NCBI RefSeq assembly: GCF_031326205.1
Contig: NZ_CP133721.1
Coordinates: forward strand, 1,488,001-1,552,000
Source: Flavobacterium sp. 20NA77.7
GTDB taxonomy: Bacteria > Bacteroidota > Bacteroidia > Flavobacteriales > Flavobacteriaceae
Length of the DNA stretch: 64,000 nt
Direction of reading: 5' to 3'
A model generated the notes under the pieces. It did not search any database, was not told where the DNA came from, and was given only the letters and a program-made list of their open reading frames with translations. Of this stretch, positions 28,634 to 35,831 are shown one piece after another. How positions within the stretch are numbered: the stretch's first letter is position 1; every line of letters begins with the position of its first letter. A program made the translations under genes and the position numbers.

Positions 28634-29728
28634 ATGCGTAACTTAATTAAAATTACTAGTTTATTTACAGTAATAAGTATGTTGTTCAGTAGCTGTAAAT
28701 CAGACACAAAAGAAACCAATCTTTCTGATGGAATTTATGCTGTGATTGAAACCTCTAAAGGTGACATTACAGCCCGATTAGAGTATGAAAAAACACCTTA
28801 CACAGTAGCCAACTTCATTACCTTAGCAGAAGGAAAAAATGAATTTGTGGAGTCTAAATTCAAAGGTATTCATTATTATGACGGACTTACCTTTCACCGC
28901 GTGGAAATGAATCCACCCGTAATACAAGGAGGAGATCCTAATGGTAACGGGAGTGGTGGCCCAGGGTATAAATTTAAAGACGAATTTCACCCAAGTTTAA
29001 AACATTCAAAAATTGGGATGTTATCAATGGCAAATGCGGGACCTAACACAAATGGTTCACAATTTTTTATTTCGTTAGATGAAATTCCTTATTTAGATGG
29101 TGCACACAGCGTTTTTGGCGAAGTAGTGGAAGGATTAGATGTTTTACCAACCATTACGGTAGGTGATGAAATTATAGCTGTAAATATCATTCGAAAAGGA
29201 ACAAAAGCAAAGAAATTTGATGCCGTAAAAACATTTAATAAGTACTTTAAAAAAGAACAAGAAGCCCAAAAAGAAATAGAACAACAAGTAGCCGAAATTA
29301 AAACTAAAAAAGCGGCCTTGTTCCAAGATGTACAAAAAACAGGGACTAAAACCAAATCAGGTTTAATCTATAAAATAATTCAAAAAGGTACAGCCAAAAA
29401 ACCCGTATATGGCAATGAAGTATTCGTTAATTATGCAGGATTTTTTGAAGATGGCAGGCTATTTGATACTAATATTGAAGGTGTTGCCTCACAATTTGGT
29501 AAACTAGACCCAAGACGAGCGGCTCAAAAAGGATATGCGCCTATGGCAGTATTAATAGGAGACCAAACAGCTATGATTCCTGGCTTTATTGAAGCTATAG
29601 AAGTATTAAAGTTTGGTGAAAAGATGGTTGCCATTATCCCAAGCCACATAGGGTATGGTAAAAGCGGTGCAGGAGAAATACCGCCAAACACCACCCTTTA
29701 TTTTGAAATTGAATTAATAAACAAGTAA
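28634..29728 (+). CDS. Cyclophilin-FKBP fusion lipoprotein, divergent active sites
   Basis: 364 residues: lipoprotein signal (LFSSCKSD), cyclophilin domain (about 35-195), a charged coiled-coil linker (200-240), FKBP domain (245-364). The cyclophilin keeps FHRV and QGGDPNG but has Tyr for the usual Trp (PYLDG instead of PWLDG). The FKBP keeps Tyr and GYG positions but has Phe for the central Trp (MIPGFIEAI). Activity may therefore be reduced or altered. It is followed 12 nt later by a canonical paralogue. Confidence 0.92.
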   Translation: MRNLIKITSLFTVISMLFSSCKSDTKETNLSDGIYAVIETSKGDITARLEYEKTPYTVANFITLAEGKNEFVESKFKGIHYYDGLTFHRVEMNPPVIQGGDPNGNGSGGPGYKFKDEFHPSLKHSKIGMLSMANAGPNTNGSQFFISLDEIPYLDGAHSVFGEVVEGLDVLPTITVGDEIIAVNIIRKGTKAKKFDAVKTFNKYFKKEQEAQKEIEQQVAEIKTKKAALFQDVQKTGTKTKSGLIYKIIQKGTAKKPVYGNEVFVNYAGFFEDGRLFDTNIEGVASQFGKLDPRRAAQKGYAPMAVLIGDQTAMIPGFIEAIEVLKFGEKMVAIIPSHIGYGKSGAGEIPPNTTLYFEIELINK

Positions 29729-29740
29729 ATCTCACGTCAT

Positions 29741-30775
29741 ATGAACTTAAAAAATTTATTTTTAACCTTAGTAACTGTAGGTATCGCATTTGGACAAACC
29801 AAAAAACCTGCCCCTGCTCCACTTCCTTATACAAAAGTACCGGGATTGTATGCAGAACTTCATACCAACAAAGGTAAAATTGCACTGCAATTAGAATACA
29901 CAAAAACACCTGTAACCGTTGCAAATTTTGTAAGTTTAGCGGAAGGTAAAAACCCTTTTGTTGCAAACGAATTAAAAGGAAAACCGTATTATAACGGACT
30001 TAAGTTTCACCGCGTTATTCCTAACTTTATGATTCAAGGAGGTGACCCAAAAGGCGATGGCTCTGGCGGACCAGGATACAGCTTCAAAGATGAGTTTGAC
30101 CCTAGTTTAAAACACGACAAACCAGGAATTTTATCTATGGCAAATGCAGGACCAAAAACCAATGGTTCACAATTTTTTATTACCCATAAAGACACCCCTT
30201 GGTTAGACAACAAACACAGTGTATTTGGCCATGTTGTAGAAGGACAAAAAATCGTTGATGCTATTGCACAAAATGATATTATTGAAAAAGTAGTCATTGT
30301 AAGAGTAGGTAAAGAAGCTAAAGCGTTTGATGCTGCAAAAACCTTTTCAGACTACTATAATGCAAAAGCAGAAGAAGATAAAAAAGAAGCTGCTGCCAAA
30401 GAAGCTTTAAAAGCACAAGCCTTAAAAGAATTTGAAAACGCAGCTACAACACCAAGTGGCTTAAAATACATTGTGCTAAAAGAAGGAACAGGTGCTATGC
30501 CTTTGGCTACAAGCAATGTAAAAGTACATTACACAGGCATGCTACTTGACGGTAAAGTATTTGACAGCAGTGTGCAACGTGGCGAACCAATTGATTTCCT
30601 TTTAAACCAAGTGATTAAAGGCTGGACAGAAGGTGTACAATTAATGAAAGAAGGTGCAAAATACAAATTTTATATCCCATCAAATTTAGCCTATGGCGAA
30701 AGAGGCGCTGGTGGTGTTATTCCTCCAAATGCCGATTTAATTTTTGAAGTTGAACTATTAAAAATTAACCAATAA
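29741..30775 (+). CDS. Cyclophilin-FKBP fusion peptidyl-prolyl isomerase, secreted
   Basis: 344 residues with the same two-domain plan as the preceding gene but with a signal peptidase I signal ([12 protein letters not shown]) and canonical residues. Cyclophilin: [66 protein letters not shown]. It should catalyse proline isomerisation in the periplasm. The pair probably arose by duplication, one soluble and canonical, one lipid-anchored and divergent. A terminator lies downstream. Confidence 0.94.
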   Translation: MNLKNLFLTLVTVGIAFGQTKKPAPAPLPYTKVPGLYAELHTNKGKIALQLEYTKTPVTVANFVSLAEGKNPFVANELKGKPYYNGLKFHRVIPNFMIQGGDPKGDGSGGPGYSFKDEFDPSLKHDKPGILSMANAGPKTNGSQFFITHKDTPWLDNKHSVFGHVVEGQKIVDAIAQNDIIEKVVIVRVGKEAKAFDAAKTFSDYYNAKAEEDKKEAAAKEALKAQALKEFENAATTPSGLKYIVLKEGTGAMPLATSNVKVHYTGMLLDGKVFDSSVQRGEPIDFLLNQVIKGWTEGVQLMKEGAKYKFYIPSNLAYGERGAGGVIPPNADLIFEVELLKINQ

Positions 30776-30797
30776 GCCTAAAAAACACATTATACAT

Positions 30798-30828
30798 GCC
30801 TGTTTCATTTTTTGGAGCAGGCTTTTTT
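30798..30828 (+). terminator. Intrinsic terminator of the isomerase operon
   Basis: GCCTG (30798-30802) pairs with CAGGC (30818-30822) across a 15-nt loop, followed by TTTTTT, 22 nt after the stop of the second fusion gene. Confidence 0.75.
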
Positions 30829-30840
30829 AGTGCTATACAA

Positions 30841-30892
30841 AACCTGTCCCGCTGTACGCAGTACTCGGTACTTCGCTCCCATCGGGGCTAGA
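30841..30892 (-). ncRNA. Candidate structured RNA repeat (copy A)
   Basis: Read on the minus strand it begins TAGCCCCGATGGGAGCGAAG, has a small perfect hairpin (AGTAC CGA GTACT), and ends GCGGGACAGG. The same ordered pieces (TAGCC, GGGAG, GCGA, GCGACAGG) recur on the plus strand at 60467-60557. It resembles a structured element common in flavobacterial spacers and might be the Flavo-1 type RNA. That assignment is from memory and unverified. Confidence 0.4.
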
Positions 30893-30924
30893 ATACACGT
30901 ATCGTTTTCATAACACTTTTTTTT

Positions 30925-31065
30925 ATTTGAAAATGAGACAATGTGCCAATTTGAAAATTCCTAATTCCTAATTCCTAAATTTAAAACTTTTCACATTCAA
31001 CCATCAACATTCAGACTTTAGATTTTTTTTACTTTTTACTTTCTCCCATAACCCATAATCCATCA
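30925..31065. repeat. Composite of 8-nt and 7-nt tandem arrays
   Basis: Four octamers start at 30925 (ATTTGAAA at 30925 and 30949, with ATGAGACA and ATGTGCCA between). Three AATTCCT heptamers start at 30956. A phased group at 30994-31021 has CATTCAA-type units. Another at 31031-31065 has ACTTTTT, ACTTTCT, then CCCATAA twice and TCCATCA. It fills most of the 454-nt gap between the isomerase operon and the 31230 gene, where no ORF is supported. Confidence 0.75.
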
Positions 31066-31121
31066 CCTTACTGTCAAAATTTTCTTGTATTTATAAAAAA
31101 TATAATTAAATTTGTGTTAGA

Positions 31122-31187
31122 GCAGAGACAACTTAACTAAATTCTCCTTCGGAGAACTTCGTCAAGCCGCCTCTGCGTTAGCCGTCA
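31122..31187 (+). repeat. Nested stem-loop ending in GTTAGCCGTCA (site a)
   Basis: Three nested stems: GCAGAG (31122-31127) with CTCTGC (31171-31176), CTTAAC with GTCAAG (one mismatch), and TTCTCC (31142-31147) with GGAGAA (31151-31156). GTTAGCCGTCA follows directly at 31177-31187. It lies 42 nt before the 31230 gene. Confidence 0.55.
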
Positions 31188-31229
31188 GTTTACCGCAACC
31201 GCAAAAAAACAACGAAATAAAGACTATTA

Positions 31230-31766
31230 ATGAAACTTAAAATCATAATTTCCTTTTTATTTATTTTATCAAATCAACTTTTTTTTGGACAAAATAAAGT
31301 TGTTGATAGCTGTGATTTAAATTCTAAAAATATTCAATGGAAAGCTTCTTTTGAAAATGAAGCAACATTAGAATTAAAATTGAAACTAATTCGTGAAAAA
31401 ATTATTTCTGATTCAATTTACAGAGAATACAAACCAAAAATAATTACAAAATGTACTCCGACATTATATTCTGAATCAATTGACAGAAATGGAAACAATT
31501 GTGGCGTGAAAATACTTTTTGTCTTGAAATATATAAAAAAGAAATCTATAATTTTAGACTTAAACAAAAATCCTGAATACTTATTAATTGTAGAAAAACT
31601 AAATGGAGTTTATATCAATAAAATTTATTCGATTTTTGATAATAGTGCTCAAGTTTTATATGGAATTTATGGAAAGTCAGGCGTTGTAATTTTAACAACT
31701 GAAAATAGACAACTCGCAAAAGAGATTAAAAAACTTATAAATAAAACAGAAAAAGAAAAGAAATAA
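31230..31766 (+). CDS. Secreted protein of unknown function with TonB-plug-like end
   Basis: 178 residues with a signal peptide (cleavage near LFFGQNK). No recognised family. The C-terminal segment AQVLYGIYGKSGVVILTTENRQ is reminiscent of the end of TonB-receptor plug domains, which is only a local likeness. A CTPTLYSESIDRNGNNCG stretch has two Cys that could pair. The region is AT-richer than flanking operons, the gene sits alone between stem-loop sites a and b, and both suggest an accessory gene. Confidence 0.7.
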   Translation: MKLKIIISFLFILSNQLFFGQNKVVDSCDLNSKNIQWKASFENEATLELKLKLIREKIISDSIYREYKPKIITKCTPTLYSESIDRNGNNCGVKILFVLKYIKKKSIILDLNKNPEYLLIVEKLNGVYINKIYSIFDNSAQVLYGIYGKSGVVILTTENRQLAKEIKKLINKTEKEKK

Positions 31767-31778
31767 TAAAATCGAACG

Positions 31779-31805
31779 GCTAACACAAGTTTTGTTAGCG
31801 GTCAT
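31779..31805 (+). repeat. GCTAAC...GTTAGC stem-loop with GTTAGCGGTCAT tail (site b)
   Basis: GCTAACA (31779-31785) pairs with TGTTAGC (31793-31799), with further A-T pairs inside. The right side TTTGTTAGCGGTCAT (31791-31805) is identical to 34137-34151. Confidence 0.65.
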
Positions 31806-31851
31806 GCTGGAAAAACCCTTTTAATTTGACACTTAAAACAATTTAGTTTTG

Positions 31852-32142
31852 ATGAAAAAAATTTCATTTACGAAAATATCATTTTACTTTTCGATAGCAA
31901 TTTTAAGCTGTTTCGTTTTAATGTTTTTACTAATAACTATTTTCCCTTCACCGGCAGTTTGCGAAGGATTAGCAGATTTGTTCACAATCGTTGGCGGAAT
32001 TATAGGAGTATTGGGTTTTTCATTTGCAATTGCAGGTATCAAAGAACCAAATTCAATAAAGAAGTGGATTGGAATAATTGTTAACGCAATCATGGCATTT
32101 GTTTTAATACAATATTTACTGATTAGTAACGCCATCAGCTAA
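31852..32142 (+). CDS. Small membrane protein of unknown function
   Basis: 96 residues from the ATG at 31852 (MKKISFTKISFYF); a TTG one codon upstream is also open. Three predicted transmembrane segments: residues about 10-32, 42-62, and 72-92. No family recognised. The stop codon TAA is inside the GCTAAC of stem-loop site c, as expected if the site is attached to the gene's 3' end. Isolated accessory gene. Confidence 0.65.
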   Translation: MKKISFTKISFYFSIAILSCFVLMFLLITIFPSPAVCEGLADLFTIVGGIIGVLGFSFAIAGIKEPNSIKKWIGIIVNAIMAFVLIQYLLISNAIS

Positions 32143-32214
32143 CAACGATTTGCTTCAATGGCTACTTTCGGATTTTCCGTAGGAAAATCCGCTGCTGAAT
32201 GGAATGTTTTGTTA
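32138..32214 (+). repeat. Long stem-loop beginning GCTAACAA (site c)
   Basis: GCTAACAA (32138-32145) has a partial complement TTGTTA (32209-32214). Inside, CGGATTTTCC (32169-32178) pairs perfectly with GGAAAATCCG (32182-32191). It begins at the stop codon of the 31852 gene. The general plan (outer GCTAAC arm, inner perfect hairpin) matches site a. Confidence 0.6.
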
Positions 32215-32288
32215 TATTTGTAATGGTTTGGTGTTGGTGAAACACCACTTCATAAAGCCAAAAAGATTATTCACTTCTAATTAAAATC

Positions 32289-32810
32289 ATGAAAAAATTA
32301 AGTTTCTTATTCTTATTTGTTTTTTTAATTACAGCTAATCAAAAGTTACAATCTCAAAATTTAGAAAATGAATTTAAATTATCGAGTTCAGAGTTTCAAA
32401 TATTATCATTTGATAAAAATTGGAATTGGATTTTTGAAAACGGAACACCAACATCTATCGATAATAATGAGCTAATTAAAATAGAGAATATTCTAAACGA
32501 TATTGTGAAAGAACATAATAAGAAAGAAAGATTGGTGTTAAACGAACACAATAAAAAATTTCCAAATAATTTCAAGAAACAAACAGGTTACGAAATCAGT
32601 TTAGAAAATAAAATGCGACAATATGTACCAATTTTAAATGAAAAAGGAGAAAAAGAAATTTGGATAAATTTTTTTTGTGATAAACCAAGAAATGATGAAT
32701 GGAAAACTTTTCCTAGACAAGTTAAAGATGGAGGAAATTGTTATTTTAGTGTGAAAATAAATCTAACTCAAAATACATTTAAAGAATTAATTATTAATGA
32801 CTATTCCTAA
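32289..32810 (+). CDS. Secreted protein of unknown function
   Basis: 173 residues with a signal peptide (cleavage near LQSQNLEN). The mature part is hydrophilic and Lys/Asn rich, with NKKFPNNFKKQTGYEISLENKM and a later IWINFFCDKPRNDEWKTFPRQV. No family recognised. Third gene of the accessory set. Its 3' end overlaps, on the opposite strand, the stop of a short degenerate reading frame (32807-32911). Convergent with the ars operon. Confidence 0.68.
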   Translation: MKKLSFLFLFVFLITANQKLQSQNLENEFKLSSSEFQILSFDKNWNWIFENGTPTSIDNNELIKIENILNDIVKEHNKKERLVLNEHNKKFPNNFKKQTGYEISLENKMRQYVPILNEKGEKEIWINFFCDKPRNDEWKTFPRQVKDGGNCYFSVKINLTQNTFKELIINDYS

Positions 32811-32911
32811 TCTAGTCGATATACAACAGCCGTAACTATTGCACAATCACCTTTTTTCTTTAAATCCTTATATCCTTTTAAACAAATAACCAAATCATAT
32901 TGATTAAACAA
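32807..32911 (-). pseudogene. Short out-of-frame coding remnant after the ars small ORF
   Basis: In the -1 frame relative to the small ORF at 32878-33003 an open stretch of 34 codons runs to a TAG at 32807-32809. It reads like protein (QYDLVICLKGYKDLKKKGD) but has no ATG, only a TTG. It could be the displaced C-terminus of a frameshifted gene or chance. Its sense strand overlaps the end of the plus-strand gene at 32289. Confidence 0.3.
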
Positions 32912-33003
32912 AACTTAGGATCAAAACCCCAAATAAGTTGTAAGATAATGACAGCTGTGGTTATGATAATTGGTTTTTTATATTTTATTACAATTTCCTT
33001 CAT
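32878..33003 (-). CDS. Small single-pass membrane protein of the ars operon
   Basis: 41 residues (start MKEIVIKYKKPIIITTAVI), one transmembrane helix, basic N-terminus, ending IWLFV. Its ATG is 1 nt after the TGA of arsC, so translation is coupled and it is very probably real although short. I recall similar short proteins beside flavobacterial arsC genes, but have not searched. Role unknown; it may help an arsenite exporter that is missing here. Confidence 0.6.
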   Translation of the reverse strand: MKEIVIKYKKPIIITTAVIILQLIWGFDPKFCLINMIWLFV

Positions 33004-33004
33004 T

Positions 33005-33619
33005 TCAGTTCGTTTTTAGTTGAGAAAAAACATAATACATTTCAGAAGCAATCTGTAAACTGCGTTCCGCGTATTTTTCGTTCATGAGTTCGGTACCGTC
33101 AAAGGCTTTTGGGTCATCGTATTTGATGGGAAAACGGGCCTCAGCACCAAAAACCATAGGACAACCTTTATCGGCATTGTTACATGTCATGATAGCTGCA
33201 AAATTCTTTTTCGGGTTAAAATCATCAAAATAAACTTTTGAAAAACAGATGATGGGATGTTGGTTCGCAGCAAATTTTATCGCGTAAACTGGATTTTGCT
33301 CTTCGCTTACCTTCTGAATTTCAAAACCTTGATTGAATAATATTTCAGCTACTTTTGGAAATAGTGCTGTTGCTTCGGTTCCACCAGAATAACAAAAAAC
33401 ATTCTTAATTCCAAAATGAAATGCCATTGTTTGTGCCCAAATTTGTGCCAAATGACTTCTTCGTGAATTGTGCGTACAAATGAAATTTAATCGGATTTCT
33501 TCGCTTAAATTGATTTTGTTTTGAATGTAGTCAATCAATGGAAGTAACACTTCTTTGCGTGATTCTGAAATTGAAATTTCTGAAATAAATTTGATGGTTA
33601 TTGACAACTTTTCAAGCAT
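33005..33619 (-). CDS. Arsenate reductase, low-molecular-weight phosphatase type
   Basis: 204 residues. The CX5R phosphatase loop CTHNSRR (about residue 47-53) identifies LMW-PTPase-fold arsenate reductases. A second Cys-rich segment MTCNNADKGCPMVFG supplies the resolving cysteines of thioredoxin-linked ArsC, and KYDDPKAFDGT gives the acid Asp-Pro. It converts arsenate to arsenite. Operon: arsR, DUF6428-like, this gene, small ORF. The export permease expected next is absent from the window. Confidence 0.9.
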   Translation of the reverse strand: MLEKLSITIKFISEISISESRKEVLLPLIDYIQNKINLSEEIRLNFICTHNSRRSHLAQIWAQTMAFHFGIKNVFCYSGGTEATALFPKVAEILFNQGFEIQKVSEEQNPVYAIKFAANQHPIICFSKVYFDDFNPKKNFAAIMTCNNADKGCPMVFGAEARFPIKYDDPKAFDGTELMNEKYAERSLQIASEMYYVFSQLKTN

Positions 33620-33644
33620 TTTTAACTCATATTAATAATAAAAT

Positions 33645-34121
33645 TTAACAACAGCTTGTATTAGGAGAACAACAAGGGGTTTCTTTTGGTTTCCACTCGC
33701 CCGTTACTGGTTCCATTTTATCAGCTGGAATTCCACAATGATCTTGTGCCAAACAAGTAGTTTGCTTTGAAGTTAAATAAAAAATCCCATTTTGGAATTC
33801 AATACCAAATTTACCAATCGTTTGAGTATCTTGATACTCTACTTCCAATTCAAAATCAGCATTCTCAAATAATTTTTCAGAAGCACGAATGATTTTATGT
33901 ACTTTTTCAGATGTTAATCGGTGTTCTAGATCGCCTGCAAACCAGACTTGAAATGTGATTACTTTTTCCTCACGCACTACATTCCCGCAATCAATAATTT
34001 TTTTGGTCAACAAACCCATTTCGGTAATATGAAAATGAGGCGGTACAAAAGTGCCATTAGGCAACTGAATTGTAAATTCTTGAACCGAATTGATACTTGT
34101 TATAAATTGAGATAGTTTCAT
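33645..34121 (-). CDS. DUF6428-like protein of arsenic operons
   Basis: 158 residues from the ATG at 34121 (MKLSQFITSINSVQEF). An upstream extension to 34220 is open but runs through a stem-loop repeat and is rejected. His-rich PPHFHITEMG near the N-terminus and Cys pairs (CLAQDHCG, then CCSPNTSCC at the end) suggest metal(loid) binding. The family (DUF6428, recognised from memory) is usually next to arsC and arsR, as here. It might be a metallochaperone for arsenite. Confidence 0.8.
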   Translation of the reverse strand: MKLSQFITSINSVQEFTIQLPNGTFVPPHFHITEMGLLTKKIIDCGNVVREEKVITFQVWFAGDLEHRLTSEKVHKIIRASEKLFENADFELEVEYQDTQTIGKFGIEFQNGIFYLTSKQTTCLAQDHCGIPADKMEPVTGEWKPKETPCCSPNTSCC

Positions 34122-34136
34122 ATATGTAAAAGTTAA

Positions 34137-34221
34137 TTTGTTAGCGGTCATATATGTTATGCTTCGCCAGTTCGACTTCGTCTCGAGTCGCCTTTTATTT
34201 ATTGGTATTTGCTTACGCAAA
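34137..34221. repeat. TTTGTTAGCGGTCAT repeat with internal hairpins (site d)
   Basis: TTTGTTAGCGGTCAT (34137-34151) is a 15-nt perfect direct repeat of 31791-31805. It is followed by CGACT/AGTCG (34173-34190) and TTTGC TTAC GCAAA (34208-34221) hairpins. It sits in the gap between arsR and the DUF6428-like gene, an odd place to find a spacer inside an operon. Confidence 0.65.
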
Positions 34222-34273
34222 CTAGTTGTTTATGGCGATTTCATTTTTTTAGGTAATTAAATTAGTGAGAGTG

Positions 34274-34597
34274 TTAACAACATTTGTTTTTGAGCTTATG
34301 GCGAATTATTCCAAAGTGATTTTCTATTTTATCAATCGTTTCTAGATTAATGCAATAGCAAATAGATTTTCCTTCAATAGTTCCCTGAATAATGTTGGCA
34401 TTTTTTAATTCTTTCAAATGTTGAGAAATAGTTGGTTGTGCTAACGGCAACTCATTCACAATATCGCCACAAATACAAGTATCAACCTTAACTAAATATT
34501 GAATAATAGCTATTCGAGCAGGGTGTGCGAGTGCTTTAAACATTTGAGCCAATTCATTTTGCTCGTCAGTAAAAAAATCTGATTTGGTGATTCCCAT
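34274..34597 (-). CDS. ArsR/SmtB family arsenic repressor
   Basis: 107 residues. Winged-helix ArsR fold: AQMFKALAHPARIAI near the start and the recognition helix LAQPTISQHLKELKNANII. The CICGD motif (about 41-45) at the start of a helix is the arsenite-sensing Cys pair of classic ArsR proteins, and a further CC ends the protein. It should repress the ars genes downstream until arsenite binds. No palindrome is obvious in its short promoter region. Confidence 0.93.
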   Translation of the reverse strand: MGITKSDFFTDEQNELAQMFKALAHPARIAIIQYLVKVDTCICGDIVNELPLAQPTISQHLKELKNANIIQGTIEGKSICYCINLETIDKIENHFGIIRHKLKNKCC

Positions 34598-34667
34598 GTT
34601 TTATATTTTAATATTGCAATATTACGATAATAAGTTAAATAAAAAAACGATTTATATAAAAATGTTT

Positions 34668-35738
34668 TTAATACCATTTACGTTTTTTGAAATAAATAAC
34701 CATGGCTATTAAAAGCAACGTCATCAAGCTCATAATGATGAAATAGCCGTATTTCCAATGGAGTTCGGGCATATTGTCAAAATTCATTCCATATACACCA
34801 ACGATAAAAGTCAATGGCATAAAAAACACAGAAACCACCGTTAGCGTTTTCATGACTTCATTCATTTTATGGCTTTGCATCGAAAAATAGAAGTTTGAAG
34901 CTGCATCTAGGGCATACAAATCGCCCTCAATTTGATCTAATAATTCTAAACATTTTTGATGTAAACGGGCAAAAAAGGTATAATTTTCAGAGGCAATGGC
35001 ATTAAACACATCGTCATCTTTCATACTTTTAATCGAATATAACGAATCGCGCAGGGGCACAATAGAACGCTTTAAAAAATTTAAATTGTCTCTATGTGTT
35101 TCAATATCTTCTAAAATATTTTTTGTGGAAGTTGTTTTGGCTAAATCAATAATCTTATCAATTTTATGTTCTTCATTTTCTATCGTGATGAAAAAGTTTT
35201 CCATAACAGCATCAAGTAATAAATACAATAGATAATCTGCTTTTCTTGTACGTACGATTCCCGAACTTTGTCTTAATCGTTCTCGAATGTGTACAAAAAA
35301 GCTGCTTGGCTTTTCTTGAAATGAAAACAACATGCCGTCTCTCAATATAAAACTAACTTGTTCTACATCAATTGAATTAGTATTATTTATTGGCAATAAA
35401 GATTTGATCGTAAAAAATAACGAATGCGGATATTCGTCTATTTTAGAACGTTTTAAAATATTTAAAATGTCACTTAAAATAAAATCATCAATATTAAACT
35501 TCTGTCCAATTTCTTTAATCAGTGTAATATCTGCCAAACCATGAACATTGAACCAATTGGTTTTAGATTGATCTAAATATTTATCAATTTGACTTAACTT
35601 AATATCGTGGTATTCGGCAAGTGTATGCGCATCATAAACAAATAATTGCATAGCCGATTTTTCATCTTTATGCTTTCCTGTATATTCCACTAATGACGGA
35701 AGGACTTTTCTTCCTTTTTTATAGATTAATTTTCGCAC
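34668..35738 (-). CDS. corA: Magnesium/cobalt transporter CorA
   Basis: 356 residues. A long cytoplasmic N-terminal domain with helices is followed by two transmembrane helices at the C-terminus, and the pore signature YGMNF lies at their junction (about residue 318). It forms pentameric Mg2+ (or Co2+/Ni2+) channels. The tail KKRKWY is basic as usual. Monocistronic; hutI is transcribed divergently. Confidence 0.95.
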   Translation of the reverse strand: MRKLIYKKGRKVLPSLVEYTGKHKDEKSAMQLFVYDAHTLAEYHDIKLSQIDKYLDQSKTNWFNVHGLADITLIKEIGQKFNIDDFILSDILNILKRSKIDEYPHSLFFTIKSLLPINNTNSIDVEQVSFILRDGMLFSFQEKPSSFFVHIRERLRQSSGIVRTRKADYLLYLLLDAVMENFFITIENEEHKIDKIIDLAKTTSTKNILEDIETHRDNLNFLKRSIVPLRDSLYSIKSMKDDDVFNAIASENYTFFARLHQKCLELLDQIEGDLYALDAASNFYFSMQSHKMNEVMKTLTVVSVFFMPLTFIVGVYGMNFDNMPELHWKYGYFIIMSLMTLLLIAMVIYFKKRKWY

Positions 35739-35831
35739 TTCGTCTAAAATAGTTACTTTTATGCTTTACAAATATAACGAAAAAGACGACATGGCAATTC
35801 GTCTTAATGTTGTTGTATCAAAATTTTTATC

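Noticed and set aside
29634..29966. Minus-strand 110-codon frame across the junction of the two isomerase fusion genes
   Set aside because: It overlaps two clear genes and has unrelated composition, no family and no promoter.
33645..34220. Longer N-terminus for the DUF6428-like protein, starting at 34220
   Set aside because: The added 33 residues are encoded by a stem-loop repeat and are basic and atypical; the ATG at 34121 gives the natural domain start.
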